Shown: positions 17,065 through 24,556 of the stretch, piece after piece
How the letters are laid out: the number at the start of each line of letters is the position of its first letter
Numbering within the stretch: position 1 is the stretch's first letter
Assembly (NCBI GenBank): GCA_964415785.1
Contig: CAYQBU010000013.1
Location: 1 to 41,277, forward strand
DNA: 41,277 nt
Source: SLJM01 sp964415785
Lineage (GTDB): Bacteria > Myxococcota_A > Bradymonadia > Bradymonadales > Bradymonadaceae
Direction: 5' to 3'
Translations under genes and position numbers: made by a program
The notes under the pieces: generated by a model
Told to the model about the DNA's origin: nothing
What the model saw: the letters and a program-made list of their open reading frames with translations, nothing else
Database searches by the model: none

Positions 17065-17744
17065 TCACCTGAATCGCGTTGCTGTTCTGCCTCTGTCTCC
17101 TCTTGTTCCTCATCTTCATCCTCCCGTCGACGGCGGCGCCGTCGCCACCGATCCCGAAAGGATGTGCCTCGATCGCGCTCCAGAGAGCTTTCGTCGCTGC
17201 TCTCTTGCTGTTCTTTTGGCCCATCGGCGATCTCGTCTTCCTCCCCTCTCTCCTCTTTTTCTTCTTCTTCGCTGCGGCTTCCCCGCACCCGGACCTTGTT
17301 TTTGATATCCGGTTTAACCGCCGAATCATTGGGGATAAATCGAACCTCTGTGCGGATCTCAAAACTGACGCTCGTCAAGATCTTGGTCAGCTCTCCGCCC
17401 AGGTCCACATTCTGAAGAAATAGCCGCATTTCCTTGGATACGATGCGGAGCACTTCGCGCTTGGTGGCGTCCACCTGGCCGATCATAAACCCCACCGCCT
17501 CCTTGGGCAGTCCCCGATCCCGAACCAGGGAGCGGAGCCCATCTTCGCTGATCAGCCCATCGACGCCCTTCTTGACGATATCGGGGAGAATCCCCTCCAG
17601 AGCCCGTTCCACCCGAGAGGGATCGGGCGGATCCGTCGCCAGATCATCCCAATCATCATAGATATGCTCGTCTTCTCCCCAACCCGGGGCCTCCGAGGGC
17701 TGAGGCCGCTCACTGCGTTTTTTGTCGTCCTTTTTCTTAGACAC
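17052..17744 (-). CDS. Conserved-looking charged cytoplasmic protein of unknown function
   Basis: A 230-residue protein in three parts: a Lys-rich N-terminus (SKKKDDKKR), a helical core at about 55-150 with hydrophobic periodicity (RALEGILPDIVKKGVDGLI; EVLRIVSKEMRLFLQNVDL; ending EIRTEVRFIPND), and a long tail of Glu/Arg runs (RWRRRRRRRE, EDEEQEETEAEQQ). I start it at GTG 17744, preceded by AAGGAG. That start overlaps the end of the upstream aminotransferase by eight bases, so the two are probably co-translated. I recall similar core sequences in myxobacterial hypothetical proteins but cannot name a family. The charged tail could bind nucleic acid. Confidence 0.7.
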   Translation of the reverse strand: MSKKKDDKKRSERPQPSEAPGWGEDEHIYDDWDDLATDPPDPSRVERALEGILPDIVKKGVDGLISEDGLRSLVRDRGLPKEAVGFMIGQVDATKREVLRIVSKEMRLFLQNVDLGGELTKILTSVSFEIRTEVRFIPNDSAVKPDIKNKVRVRGSRSEEEEKEERGEEDEIADGPKEQQESSDESSLERDRGTSFRDRWRRRRRRREDEDEEQEETEAEQQRDSGDQKS

Positions 17745-18900
17745 CTTCCGCTCCTTGTCCTGTCGGGGAAAACACCTCTTGGACGGCCTCCAGGGCCTGC
17801 CCCGGCGCCACCGGACACCCAAGCGAGGCCATCACATTCTCCAGGGCCCCCAGGGTCAACCGAATATCCGAGGGCTCCACGAAGCCGAGATGGCCGACGC
17901 GGATAAGTTTGCCCTTTAAGTGCTTTTGTCCTCCGGCGATGATGATTCCCTCATCGTCTCTCATGGCAGCCACGACCTCTCCCGCCGCGATCCCTTCCGG
18001 GACCCGAGCGGCCGTCACCGCATGGGAGTGGCGCTTGCTCAACACCTCAAACCCCAGCGCCTCCACCCCTGCTCGCGTCGCCTCCGACAATTGCCGATGG
18101 CGCTCCACCAGGGCCTCTCTTCCCTCCTGGCGCATCATCTTCAATACCTCGCGCAAGGCCACGGCCACCGAAATCGCAGGGGTAAAAGCGGTCTGATTGT
18201 TGGCTTGCCGCCCTCGCTCGCGCTCCAGATCAAAATAATAATTGGGATGCACATCGATTTTGTCGCGACGCTCCCAGGCTCGTGCTGAAACGCCGATCAT
18301 TCCCAGGCCGGGAGGAATGGCAAACGCCTTTTGTGATCCCGCCACCAGCAGATCGATATCCCATTCGTCCATGGGTAATCGATGGACGCCCACGGCCGTG
18401 ATCCCGTCGACCGCAAACAATGCCTCGGAATGGTCGTTCACCACCTGCGCCAACTCTTCCACGGGGTGAAAGACCCCCGTGGAGGTCTCACTGGCCGTCA
18501 CCGTAACCATGGCGACATCGGCCTCCGCCTTCAGCACCGCCTTCAGGCGTTCTGGGTCCAGGGCCTGACCCCAGTCCAGCTCCACGTCCACCACGTCCAT
18601 GCCGTAGGTACGGCCAATATCGCCCCACCGGGCGCCGAATTTCCCTCCACCCACACAGATCACCTTGTCACCTGGCGCGCTGAAGTTCGTCATCGCCGCC
18701 TCGAACGCCCCCGTCCCACTGGAGGTGACGAGGAGCACCTCCTCATCGGTCTCGTAGATCCACTTGAGGCCACTGCGCACCTCGGCCATCAACTCTCGGT
18801 AGGCATTGCTGCGGTGATGGATCAGCGTTCGCGCCATGGCCAACCGCGCCTGTTCCGGAACCGCCGTCGGCCCTGGGGCCATCAATTTTTCCCTATGCAT
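17737..18900 (-). CDS. Class V aminotransferase (serine/alanine-glyoxylate aminotransferase family)
   Basis: A 387-residue PLP enzyme transferring an amino group between serine or alanine and glyoxylate or pyruvate. It opens with the family start APGPTAVP, has LLVTSSGTGAFEAAMTN near 57-73 for the cofactor phosphate, SETSTGVFHPVEE near 137 with the substrate-side residues, DGITAVG with the PLP-ring Asp near 165, and the Schiff-base Lys in GSQKAFAIPPG near 189. Length and motifs match alanine-glyoxylate transaminases also annotated as the 42-kDa soluble hydrogenase subunit. AAAGGA precedes the ATG. Which amino donor it uses is not clear; a role in glycine/serine interconversion is the simplest guess. 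Confidence 0.88.
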   Translation of the reverse strand: MHREKLMAPGPTAVPEQARLAMARTLIHHRSNAYRELMAEVRSGLKWIYETDEEVLLVTSSGTGAFEAAMTNFSAPGDKVICVGGGKFGARWGDIGRTYGMDVVDVELDWGQALDPERLKAVLKAEADVAMVTVTASETSTGVFHPVEELAQVVNDHSEALFAVDGITAVGVHRLPMDEWDIDLLVAGSQKAFAIPPGLGMIGVSARAWERRDKIDVHPNYYFDLERERGRQANNQTAFTPAISVAVALREVLKMMRQEGREALVERHRQLSEATRAGVEALGFEVLSKRHSHAVTAARVPEGIAAGEVVAAMRDDEGIIIAGGQKHLKGKLIRVGHLGFVEPSDIRLTLGALENVMASLGCPVAPGQALEAVQEVFSPTGQGAEGV

Positions 18901-18992
18901 AAACCGGATCCTTTGGTTTCACTGGCCAATCAAAGCTCGTGGCTGTCTCTGTATTGTTCCAAAAGTTATGGCACGTCGCCGATCCCCCTTCA

Positions 18993-19041
18993 ACCCGGAC
19001 TATTCATGAGTCGCAGTCGGCAAGTCGTGAATCATCCGGGT
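18993..19041. repeat. Palindromic repeat element, copy B (compact form)
   Basis: Two 17-base arms, 18993-19009 (ACCCGGACTATTCATGA) and 19025-19041 (TCGTGAATCATCCGGGT), pair at 14 of 17 positions around a 15-base loop. The element ends 15 bases before the dprA stop and fills part of the spacer between dprA and the aminotransferase. The right half plus loop is related to 524-559 (29 of 36 bases). As RNA it would form a strong stem-loop and may act as a transcription or mRNA-end signal for dprA, but no T-run is present. It looks like a REP-type dispersed palindrome. Confidence 0.6.
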
Positions 19042-19056
19042 CAGCCGGCGCCGCCC

Positions 19057-20253
19057 TCAATAGGATCGCCGAAACCGATAGCGATCGCCGCCGGCCTGGC
19101 GCTCGATAAGACCCGACAACTCGTGGCGCAACAACAAACTCTGCAGCTCAGCGGCCGGCTCATCGACCTGGCGCACCAACGCCTCCAGAGAAAATCCCTC
19201 ACCGCCACCATCCAATCGCCTCGCCGCCCTCAATACCGGGCACCCCGAGCTATCCTCCTCATCCACCTTTTCCTCTTCGCTATCCTTTGGCGCCCCAGCG
19301 GCGGGGTGCGACGTGTTCGCCTCCCAATCCGGGGGGCAGATCTCCTGCCACCACGCTTTCAAATGCTCTCCGTCGGCGATCAGCGTCGCCCCCTGACGGA
19401 TCATCTCCAGGCACCCGCGAGCCAGCGCCTCATCGGGGCTCCCCGGCATCGCCGCCAGCGGACGATCCAAATGGCGGGCCGCATCCACGGTCAACATCGT
19501 TCCGCTCTTTTTGCCAGCCCGAAGGACCCACACCCCGAAGCTCAGCGCCGCAATGAGCCCATTGCGGCGACGAAAGTGGTATTTTCGCACCGACGTTCCC
19601 GGTGGATACTCACTGATCAGCACTCCACCTCGATGCAACACCTGTCGAAATAGCCCGGCGTGACTTCGCGGTGACGGTGCGTCCAATCCCCCGGGCAACA
19701 CCACCGCCGTTCTTCCCGTGAGCTCCATGGCGCAGCGATGAGCCACCCCATCGGCGCCCAGCGCCCCACCGCTGATCACGGCCACTCCCTCGTTGACCAA
19801 CGGCCCCAGGATCCGTCGCGCCGTCGACGCCGCCTCCACCCCAATCTCACGACTTCCAACCACCGCTATCCCCGCTTGCTCCAGGCATCGCCTCTGCCCC
19901 AGAATATGGATTGCGGAAGGGGCCTTGCCCAATTGTCTGAGGCGCGTTGGAAACCCCTCATCGCTCACCAACATCACCTCACCGGGCCACTCCTCAACTC
20001 GAGCCTCAAACCGCTCTCGCCCCAGCTCCACGATCGCTGCCAACCCCTTGCGTTGAGTGGCCGTCAAAAAATCGAACGCTTTCCCCTCCTCGATATCCGA
20101 TGGCTTCAATCGCCAAAATGGCTCAATATCGCCCAGAAACTGGTCCCGAAATCGCCGAAACCGCTCGCAACGCCAGGCCATGGCAAGACCCAGTCCCGCC
20201 CAGCTTCGTCGATCACTTACATCGCCGCTACTGCGCCCCTGGTCTCCGTCCAT
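19057..20253 (-). CDS. dprA: DNA-processing protein DprA (Smf)
   Basis: The 398-residue protein protects incoming single-stranded DNA and loads RecA during natural transformation. The Rossmann-like domain has VVGSREIG near 133, a variant of the usual SGLAxGID loop (SGGALGADGVAHRCAM), VVLPGGLDAPSPRSH, LISEYPPG, FRRRNGLIAALS, and KKSGTMLTVDAARHLDRPL ending in MPGSPDEALARGC. A C-terminal winged-helix segment (FSLEALVRQVDEPAAELQSL) follows an acidic linker. I start at ATG 20253, preceded by GGCGGGGG; a TTG start 12 codons upstream overlaps the previous gene and is less likely. It follows the PP2C gene by 22 bases in the same direction. Confidence 0.9.
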   Translation of the reverse strand: MDGDQGRSSGDVSDRRSWAGLGLAMAWRCERFRRFRDQFLGDIEPFWRLKPSDIEEGKAFDFLTATQRKGLAAIVELGRERFEARVEEWPGEVMLVSDEGFPTRLRQLGKAPSAIHILGQRRCLEQAGIAVVGSREIGVEAASTARRILGPLVNEGVAVISGGALGADGVAHRCAMELTGRTAVVLPGGLDAPSPRSHAGLFRQVLHRGGVLISEYPPGTSVRKYHFRRRNGLIAALSFGVWVLRAGKKSGTMLTVDAARHLDRPLAAMPGSPDEALARGCLEMIRQGATLIADGEHLKAWWQEICPPDWEANTSHPAAGAPKDSEEEKVDEEDSSGCPVLRAARRLDGGGEGFSLEALVRQVDEPAAELQSLLLRHELSGLIERQAGGDRYRFRRSY

Positions 20254-20275
20254 AACCCCCGCCTTTGCATCGCGA

Positions 20276-21049
20276 TTAGTCGTCGACAACCTTGGCCAAA
20301 ATCACCGTAATATTGTCATTGCCACCATTGGCATTGGCCTGCTCGACGAGTTGTTTGCACAATTCATCGACATCTTCCTCGGCCTCCATCATCTTGACGA
20401 GGTCCCGATCATTGACCATATCCGTCAACCCGTCGCTGCAGAACAAGAAGATGTCGCCCACCTCAAAGGTCTCGTAGCCCGCATCGACCTCCACCTCATC
20501 GGCCAGACCACAGGCCCGGGTGATCACGTTTTTATAGGGAAAGAACTCCACGTCTTCCCGCGCCAATATCCCCATCCGAACGTATTCGTTGGCCAGGGAG
20601 TGATCGGGCGTCAGTTGCGTCAGCTCTCCGTCCCGATAGCGATAAGCTCTGGAATCGCCAATATGGGCCCGGTAGAGCCCATCGTCGGTGAAATATCCGG
20701 AGACGATCGTCGTCCCCATACCGTCGAAGGCCTCGTCGCCTTCCGCGGCTTCAAACACCTCTCGGTTGGCCATGTGCAACGCCTCTGTGAGCCGATGCTG
20801 ATGCAGATCGTGGACCTCACCGTTGACCGCCTCCTTGGCATAATCGTCGCCATCTTCCGGAATCGTCTCGCGGTAATAATCAACGATCGCCCGAATGGCC
20901 ATCGCGCTCGCTACCTCACCCGACTGATGGCCTCCCATGCCGTCGGCCACGATGCACAGTGCCTCGCTTCCTTCCGATAGATAGAAGTCATCTTCATTGT
21001 GGTCTCGGGCGCACCCGACGTCAGTCATGCCAGCACAGATCAATTTCAT
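20276..21049 (-). CDS. PP2C-family protein serine/threonine phosphatase
   Basis: A 257-residue cytoplasmic metal-dependent phosphatase. Motifs appear in order: TDVGCARDHNEDDF (metal-binding Asp and substrate Arg region) near 9-22, VADGMGGHQSGEVAS near 34-48, GMGTTIV near 110, AHIGDSRAYRYRDGEL near 127, LTPDHSL, FLFCSDGLTDMV near 203-214, and GGNDNITVILAKV at the C-terminus. All metal ligands are present. It probably reverses Hanks-type kinases such as the one at 4135-5496, although the two are not adjacent. Short N- and C-termini leave no room for a sensory domain. Confidence 0.93.
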   Translation of the reverse strand: MKLICAGMTDVGCARDHNEDDFYLSEGSEALCIVADGMGGHQSGEVASAMAIRAIVDYYRETIPEDGDDYAKEAVNGEVHDLHQHRLTEALHMANREVFEAAEGDEAFDGMGTTIVSGYFTDDGLYRAHIGDSRAYRYRDGELTQLTPDHSLANEYVRMGILAREDVEFFPYKNVITRACGLADEVEVDAGYETFEVGDIFLFCSDGLTDMVNDRDLVKMMEAEEDVDELCKQLVEQANANGGNDNITVILAKVVDD

Positions 21050-21122
21050 AGTCGCCTCTAAACATCCGGTAGCGCTTCAGGAACGGACCTCGCGGCCCGC
21101 TTCCTCGCCTCCAATTCTTGCC

Positions 21123-22901
21123 TTACTGCTCTCGTCGCTCTGCATCCCAGGTCGCTTCAAAGGAAGAGGTCGTCGACACCTGATCGGTGTCTCCGTCATT
21201 CTCCTCGATCGCTCCACCGAAGTGGCCATCCATGATCGCATCCACCACCCCGTTGGAGGTCTGCTCGATCAAGGTTCCATCTCCTCCAACACGCAAGCCC
21301 ATATCAAATTCCAGGCTGTCGATCAGAATATCGGCAAACCCAAAGACCGTCGATACTGCCGTACCACAAAAATCTTCAATCGTCTGGGCCTCCAACTCAA
21401 AACCCAACGCCTCGATGGACCCGTCAGGGATCAGGCTATTGGCCAGGCTCTCGCAGCCCAACCAATACTGAAAGGCCTCGCTCATCGAGTTGGCATTGCC
21501 ATCGGTGATCGCCGGAAGCATTACGTCGTTGAGCACGTACATGATCAGCCGACCATAACGCAGACTGACCGGATGCTGGTCGATCTGCAACTGGTTGTAC
21601 GCCACCACTCGACCCGTCCAGGTGGAGCTCAACACGCCCAGATCACCGATCTCACCGTCGCTGTCGGCCAACAACTCGATCGCCCCGCAGTCATCGGGGG
21701 CGTCGTCGTCACAATCCCACGTCCAGTACAGCACGATACCCAACCAGTTGTCCTGGCCTCGGAACTCGAAATCCTGGGCGAGCTTGCCGATCGACAATTC
21801 GCTCTGCACCTCCAGGTCAGCGACCACATTTCTCAGGTCTTGGCCCGCATCTCGGACCTGCGACAGACCATCACTGCCGTCGATAAAATCATCGATCATA
21901 TTCTGAAAGGTCGTATCCAGTCCCGTGATCCCCAAAAAGGTATCGATCGTCCCACTGATGATCCCGCCCACCAGGTTGGACACCAGGTTGATGATCTCAT
22001 CGTAGATCGCCTGTCCCGGATTTTCGAAAATATCGAGGACGCTCACGATCACCGATCCCGCTGGACCACTATCCGCCAGGGCATCCGTAAAGTCCCAGTT
22101 GCTCTGCACATCGTATATACCCGTGGGATTCAGCGGGACCAATTGAAGGATCAGCTCTGTAGTCGTGACCTCGTCGTGCTCCACCATCAGGGAACTGGAG
22201 CAGGCCCCGGCAGCGATCTGGCCCTGATCTCCCCGTGCTACAGCGGTGACCGTATATCGGTTTCGCGTACTCAACCCGTCAAATTGAATATCCGTTCCCG
22301 TAAAGGCGGCGAAATCCTCGGCCAGAGGATCGATGCTGGGGAAGCCCAGGGGTTGGAATTGGTCGCAATCAAAATAGTCTTGGCGATAGACCCTTACGTC
22401 GATGTCGACGAGTTCCATGATCGACGTCGAGGGGTTGACCAGACTGACGTCGATCATCCCCGACTCCGCAGGACCGGCGATGAGATCGAATTCCACGGTA
22501 TTGGAGGATTCGTGATCGGCCTCCAGGGTCCAAGCCCCTTCCTCGGTCCCAAACACCACGTCCACCGCCGCACTCCCGTCGGGCTCCGTGTACACCGTGC
22601 CCGACGACAACATCGGCCGTTCCTCATCTTCCTCCAATCCCAGGTAGTTAAAACTCACCGGCTCATTATCCGCCGGATCTCCTGTTTCCTTGTCATAGAG
22701 AAATACCTGGGCCTCCAGGTCTCCCGTCACCTCCCCTTCAAGCTCTGTGCCTCCCGACGGCACCATCAAAAACCGCTCCGCCTCTGATGACTCCCCGCTA
22801 TTCCATGTCTCATCGGAGCTTGACCCATCGTCCCCACACCCCATCAGGGCCAAACCCAACACCAACCCCATCGCCGTCGACGTCACCATCGCTCTATTCA
22901 T
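21123..22901 (-). CDS. Large lipoprotein of unknown function
   Basis: A 592-residue secreted protein. The start ATG at 22899-22901 follows AAGGTGA. The signal peptide ends in lipobox LALMGC (lipidated Cys about residue 22), followed by a Ser/Asp/Glu-rich linker. Residues ~50-150 look like an immunoglobulin-like or carboxypeptidase-regulatory-like beta-domain (SGTVYTEPDGSAAVDVVFG; WTLEADHESSNTVEFDLIAG), a second beta-region follows to ~270, and the C-terminal half is helical with hydrophobic stretches (YDEIINLVSNLVGGIISGTI). Several Cys pairs suggest disulfides. No known family is recognised, and nothing in it indicates an enzyme. Confidence 0.75.
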   Translation of the reverse strand: MNRAMVTSTAMGLVLGLALMGCGDDGSSSDETWNSGESSEAERFLMVPSGGTELEGEVTGDLEAQVFLYDKETGDPADNEPVSFNYLGLEEDEERPMLSSGTVYTEPDGSAAVDVVFGTEEGAWTLEADHESSNTVEFDLIAGPAESGMIDVSLVNPSTSIMELVDIDVRVYRQDYFDCDQFQPLGFPSIDPLAEDFAAFTGTDIQFDGLSTRNRYTVTAVARGDQGQIAAGACSSSLMVEHDEVTTTELILQLVPLNPTGIYDVQSNWDFTDALADSGPAGSVIVSVLDIFENPGQAIYDEIINLVSNLVGGIISGTIDTFLGITGLDTTFQNMIDDFIDGSDGLSQVRDAGQDLRNVVADLEVQSELSIGKLAQDFEFRGQDNWLGIVLYWTWDCDDDAPDDCGAIELLADSDGEIGDLGVLSSTWTGRVVAYNQLQIDQHPVSLRYGRLIMYVLNDVMLPAITDGNANSMSEAFQYWLGCESLANSLIPDGSIEALGFELEAQTIEDFCGTAVSTVFGFADILIDSLEFDMGLRVGGDGTLIEQTSNGVVDAIMDGHFGGAIEENDGDTDQVSTTSSFEATWDAERREQ

Positions 22902-23085
22902 AATCATCACCTTAAATATTCGGGTCCCGGAAATCATCGCCCATCTCCCTCCCTCTGCCCGCTCGCCACCCATCCGGTGGCCGAACGTCAGCGCTGCCTT
23001 CCATTCATCGTTTCTTTACTGCCATAAAATTAGCACTCACTCATCAGGGAATCAATTGCCATGCATCGATCCCTGTCGCCACCAC

Positions 23086-23127
23086 AAAAAAACCCCGCCC
23101 CACCCTGCGTTATCAGGGCGTGACGGG
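23086..23127 (-). terminator. Rho-independent terminator after the lipoprotein gene at 23164
   Basis: Read on the minus strand, a stem of about 14 pairs forms (CCCGTCACGCCCTG with CAGGGTGGGGCGGG, including wobble pairs and one mismatch) around a 6-base loop, followed by seven Ts. It lies about 40 bases past the TGA at 23164-23166 and separates that gene from the large lipoprotein gene downstream, so the latter needs its own promoter within 22902-23085. Confidence 0.75.
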
Positions 23128-23163
23128 ACCACGGTATCCCCCCCGCGAAGTGATTTGCTCTTA

Positions 23164-23718
23164 TCAGAACCCTTCCTCTTCCGGCGCCAGAACGCTGATG
23201 CCCACGAAGGCTCCTACGGTGAGCATCGTCACCCCGGCGATCGTGCCCGCCGTCTTCCAGGTGCTGAACTCCCGGACCTCTGCGCCCTCGACGTTGTCCA
23301 GAGACAACAGCAAGTTGTACTCCGGCGACACCAACTGCACATCATCCATCGCGAAATTAAAAGGCGTCACACGCTCGCGTCCCCCATCGCGGGTCAACAC
23401 CGTCAAGGCATTGACCGTGGACACGGGCACCAGCGTGCATCCCCTCAGGTCATCATCTTCTACGCGCTTTATCATCGCGTCGCTGACCGCACCGCCGTCT
23501 TCGGCCGTGGCGTACATCTCGCCGTCCAGTTGGCCGATGTCCTCCGTATCTGGACAGTCCGCCAGGACTTCCACCGTTTCGTAGCGCTCAACCGACGCCT
23601 CGAGTTTCGCCAACTCGTTATTGTCGATCGTATACGTATTATAACAGGCGAGTTGTGTGATAGCTCCCAAACCCATCAGGAGGGCTATCAACGCTGATTT
23701 ATACTTCGAAAATGACAT
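23164..23718 (-). CDS. Small lipoprotein with C-terminal transmembrane helix
   Basis: A 184-residue protein with a signal peptide ending in lipobox ITQLAC (lipidated Cys at 25). The mature region is mixed alpha/beta and acidic with two further Cys (LADCPDTED, RGCTLVPV). Near the C-terminus a hydrophobic segment (AGTIAGVTMLTVGAFVGISVLA) could insert in a membrane. GAGGGTG precedes the ATG. Its stop is followed by a terminator at 23086-23127, marking a single-gene unit. No family is recognised. Such proteins with a lipid anchor and a C-terminal Gly-rich helix often sit in envelope complexes, but this is conjecture. Confidence 0.7.
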   Translation of the reverse strand: MSFSKYKSALIALLMGLGAITQLACYNTYTIDNNELAKLEASVERYETVEVLADCPDTEDIGQLDGEMYATAEDGGAVSDAMIKRVEDDDLRGCTLVPVSTVNALTVLTRDGGRERVTPFNFAMDDVQLVSPEYNLLLSLDNVEGAEVREFSTWKTAGTIAGVTMLTVGAFVGISVLAPEEEGF

Positions 23719-23819
23719 TTACACCCTCACGCTCGTGTGCCAGTATCCGCTGCAAGAACCCGCAGCGCTCGTTGCAATCGCGCATCCTAGAGCAACCACT
23801 CCCTATTTCGCAACTGTCG

Positions 23820-24521
23820 ATGCTATTCCATCTTTCCCATTTGGCCAAGACCTCTCTGATCGCCCTCACGATCGCTGTGGCGATCGTCGCCGCTCCTCCG
23901 CTCTTGTCGGTCGCCGAGGCATCGGACGGCGACAGGAATGACGAGGTTCAAGCCACCCTCGATGAAGCCCCACATCCGTTTAACGGAGCGTTTACCGAAC
24001 TCGCTCTTCGGGGTGGACCGGCCCTTCCCTCTTCCGATGACCTGGACACCGGTTGGAGCGCCGGACTGGCATTGCGCACGTCCTTCCCCATGTATCTGGC
24101 GGACCATCAGTTGGGCTACGATGTTGCTGTCTTTGATGCCGATGGAGATCGCGTCCAGGTCCACGGCCTCCATTCGGCCTTGGCCATCCATCCCTTCTAT
24201 CTGGCCCTGCTCTCCGAGGGACTCACGAGTCACCTCTTGTCCTCACTTCACGCAGAGGTAGGCCTCGGCCTGCGCTATGGACGCCATTCCAATGATGACT
24301 CCGCCGACGACGGCTTGGGCATCGCCACCAGCGTCGGTGGTGGCTTCGACCTCCCTGTCACGGAGCCCAATCGCGGGCGCTCACTGTGGGTCAGCGCCAA
24401 TTACCGCCGCACCTGGACCAGCCTTTCGCTGGATATCGGCGACGCCGACGACGCCCCCCGCCTCCACGATCATCGCTTCATCTTCGGAATCGCGTTGCGC
24501 ACCAACAGTGTTCTCTGGTGA
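23820..24521 (+). CDS. Putative outer-membrane beta-barrel protein
   Basis: A 233-residue protein starting at ATG 23820, with a signal peptide (KTSLIALTIAVAIVAAPPLL, cleavage near VAEA). The mature chain alternates hydrophobic and polar residues in strands of 8-10 (AFTELALRGGPAL; WSAGLALRTSFPM; LHAEVGLGLRYG; GIATSVGGGFDLPV; RSLWVSANYRRTW; HRFIFGIALRTN), separated by Asp-rich turns, and ends in an aromatic residue (VLW). This is the pattern of a small 8-strand outer-membrane barrel with a C-terminal BAM signal. Specific function unknown. It is 35 bases upstream of the lytic transglycosylase gene and may be co-transcribed with it. Confidence 0.65.
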   Translation: MLFHLSHLAKTSLIALTIAVAIVAAPPLLSVAEASDGDRNDEVQATLDEAPHPFNGAFTELALRGGPALPSSDDLDTGWSAGLALRTSFPMYLADHQLGYDVAVFDADGDRVQVHGLHSALAIHPFYLALLSEGLTSHLLSSLHAEVGLGLRYGRHSNDDSADDGLGIATSVGGGFDLPVTEPNRGRSLWVSANYRRTWTSLSLDIGDADDAPRLHDHRFIFGIALRTNSVLW

Positions 24522-24556
24522 AGCAGTGTCATCCCCGGCCCCTCTCTGGAGCTGAT

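Noticed and set aside
18967..18990. TGGCACG motif as a possible sigma-54 -24 element
   Set aside because: No GC-containing -12 element at the required distance, and no suitable gene start downstream on that strand.
20254..20289. TTG start for dprA overlapping the PP2C stop
   Set aside because: It adds 12 non-conserved residues, and the ATG at 20253 has a GGCGGGGG ribosome-binding site.
20997..22787. A 596-codon open frame on the plus strand opposite the large lipoprotein
   Set aside because: It is antisense to a protein with a signal peptide, lipobox and ribosome-binding site. Its own translation has no recognisable domains and is rich in residues expected from antisense reading of GC-rich codons.
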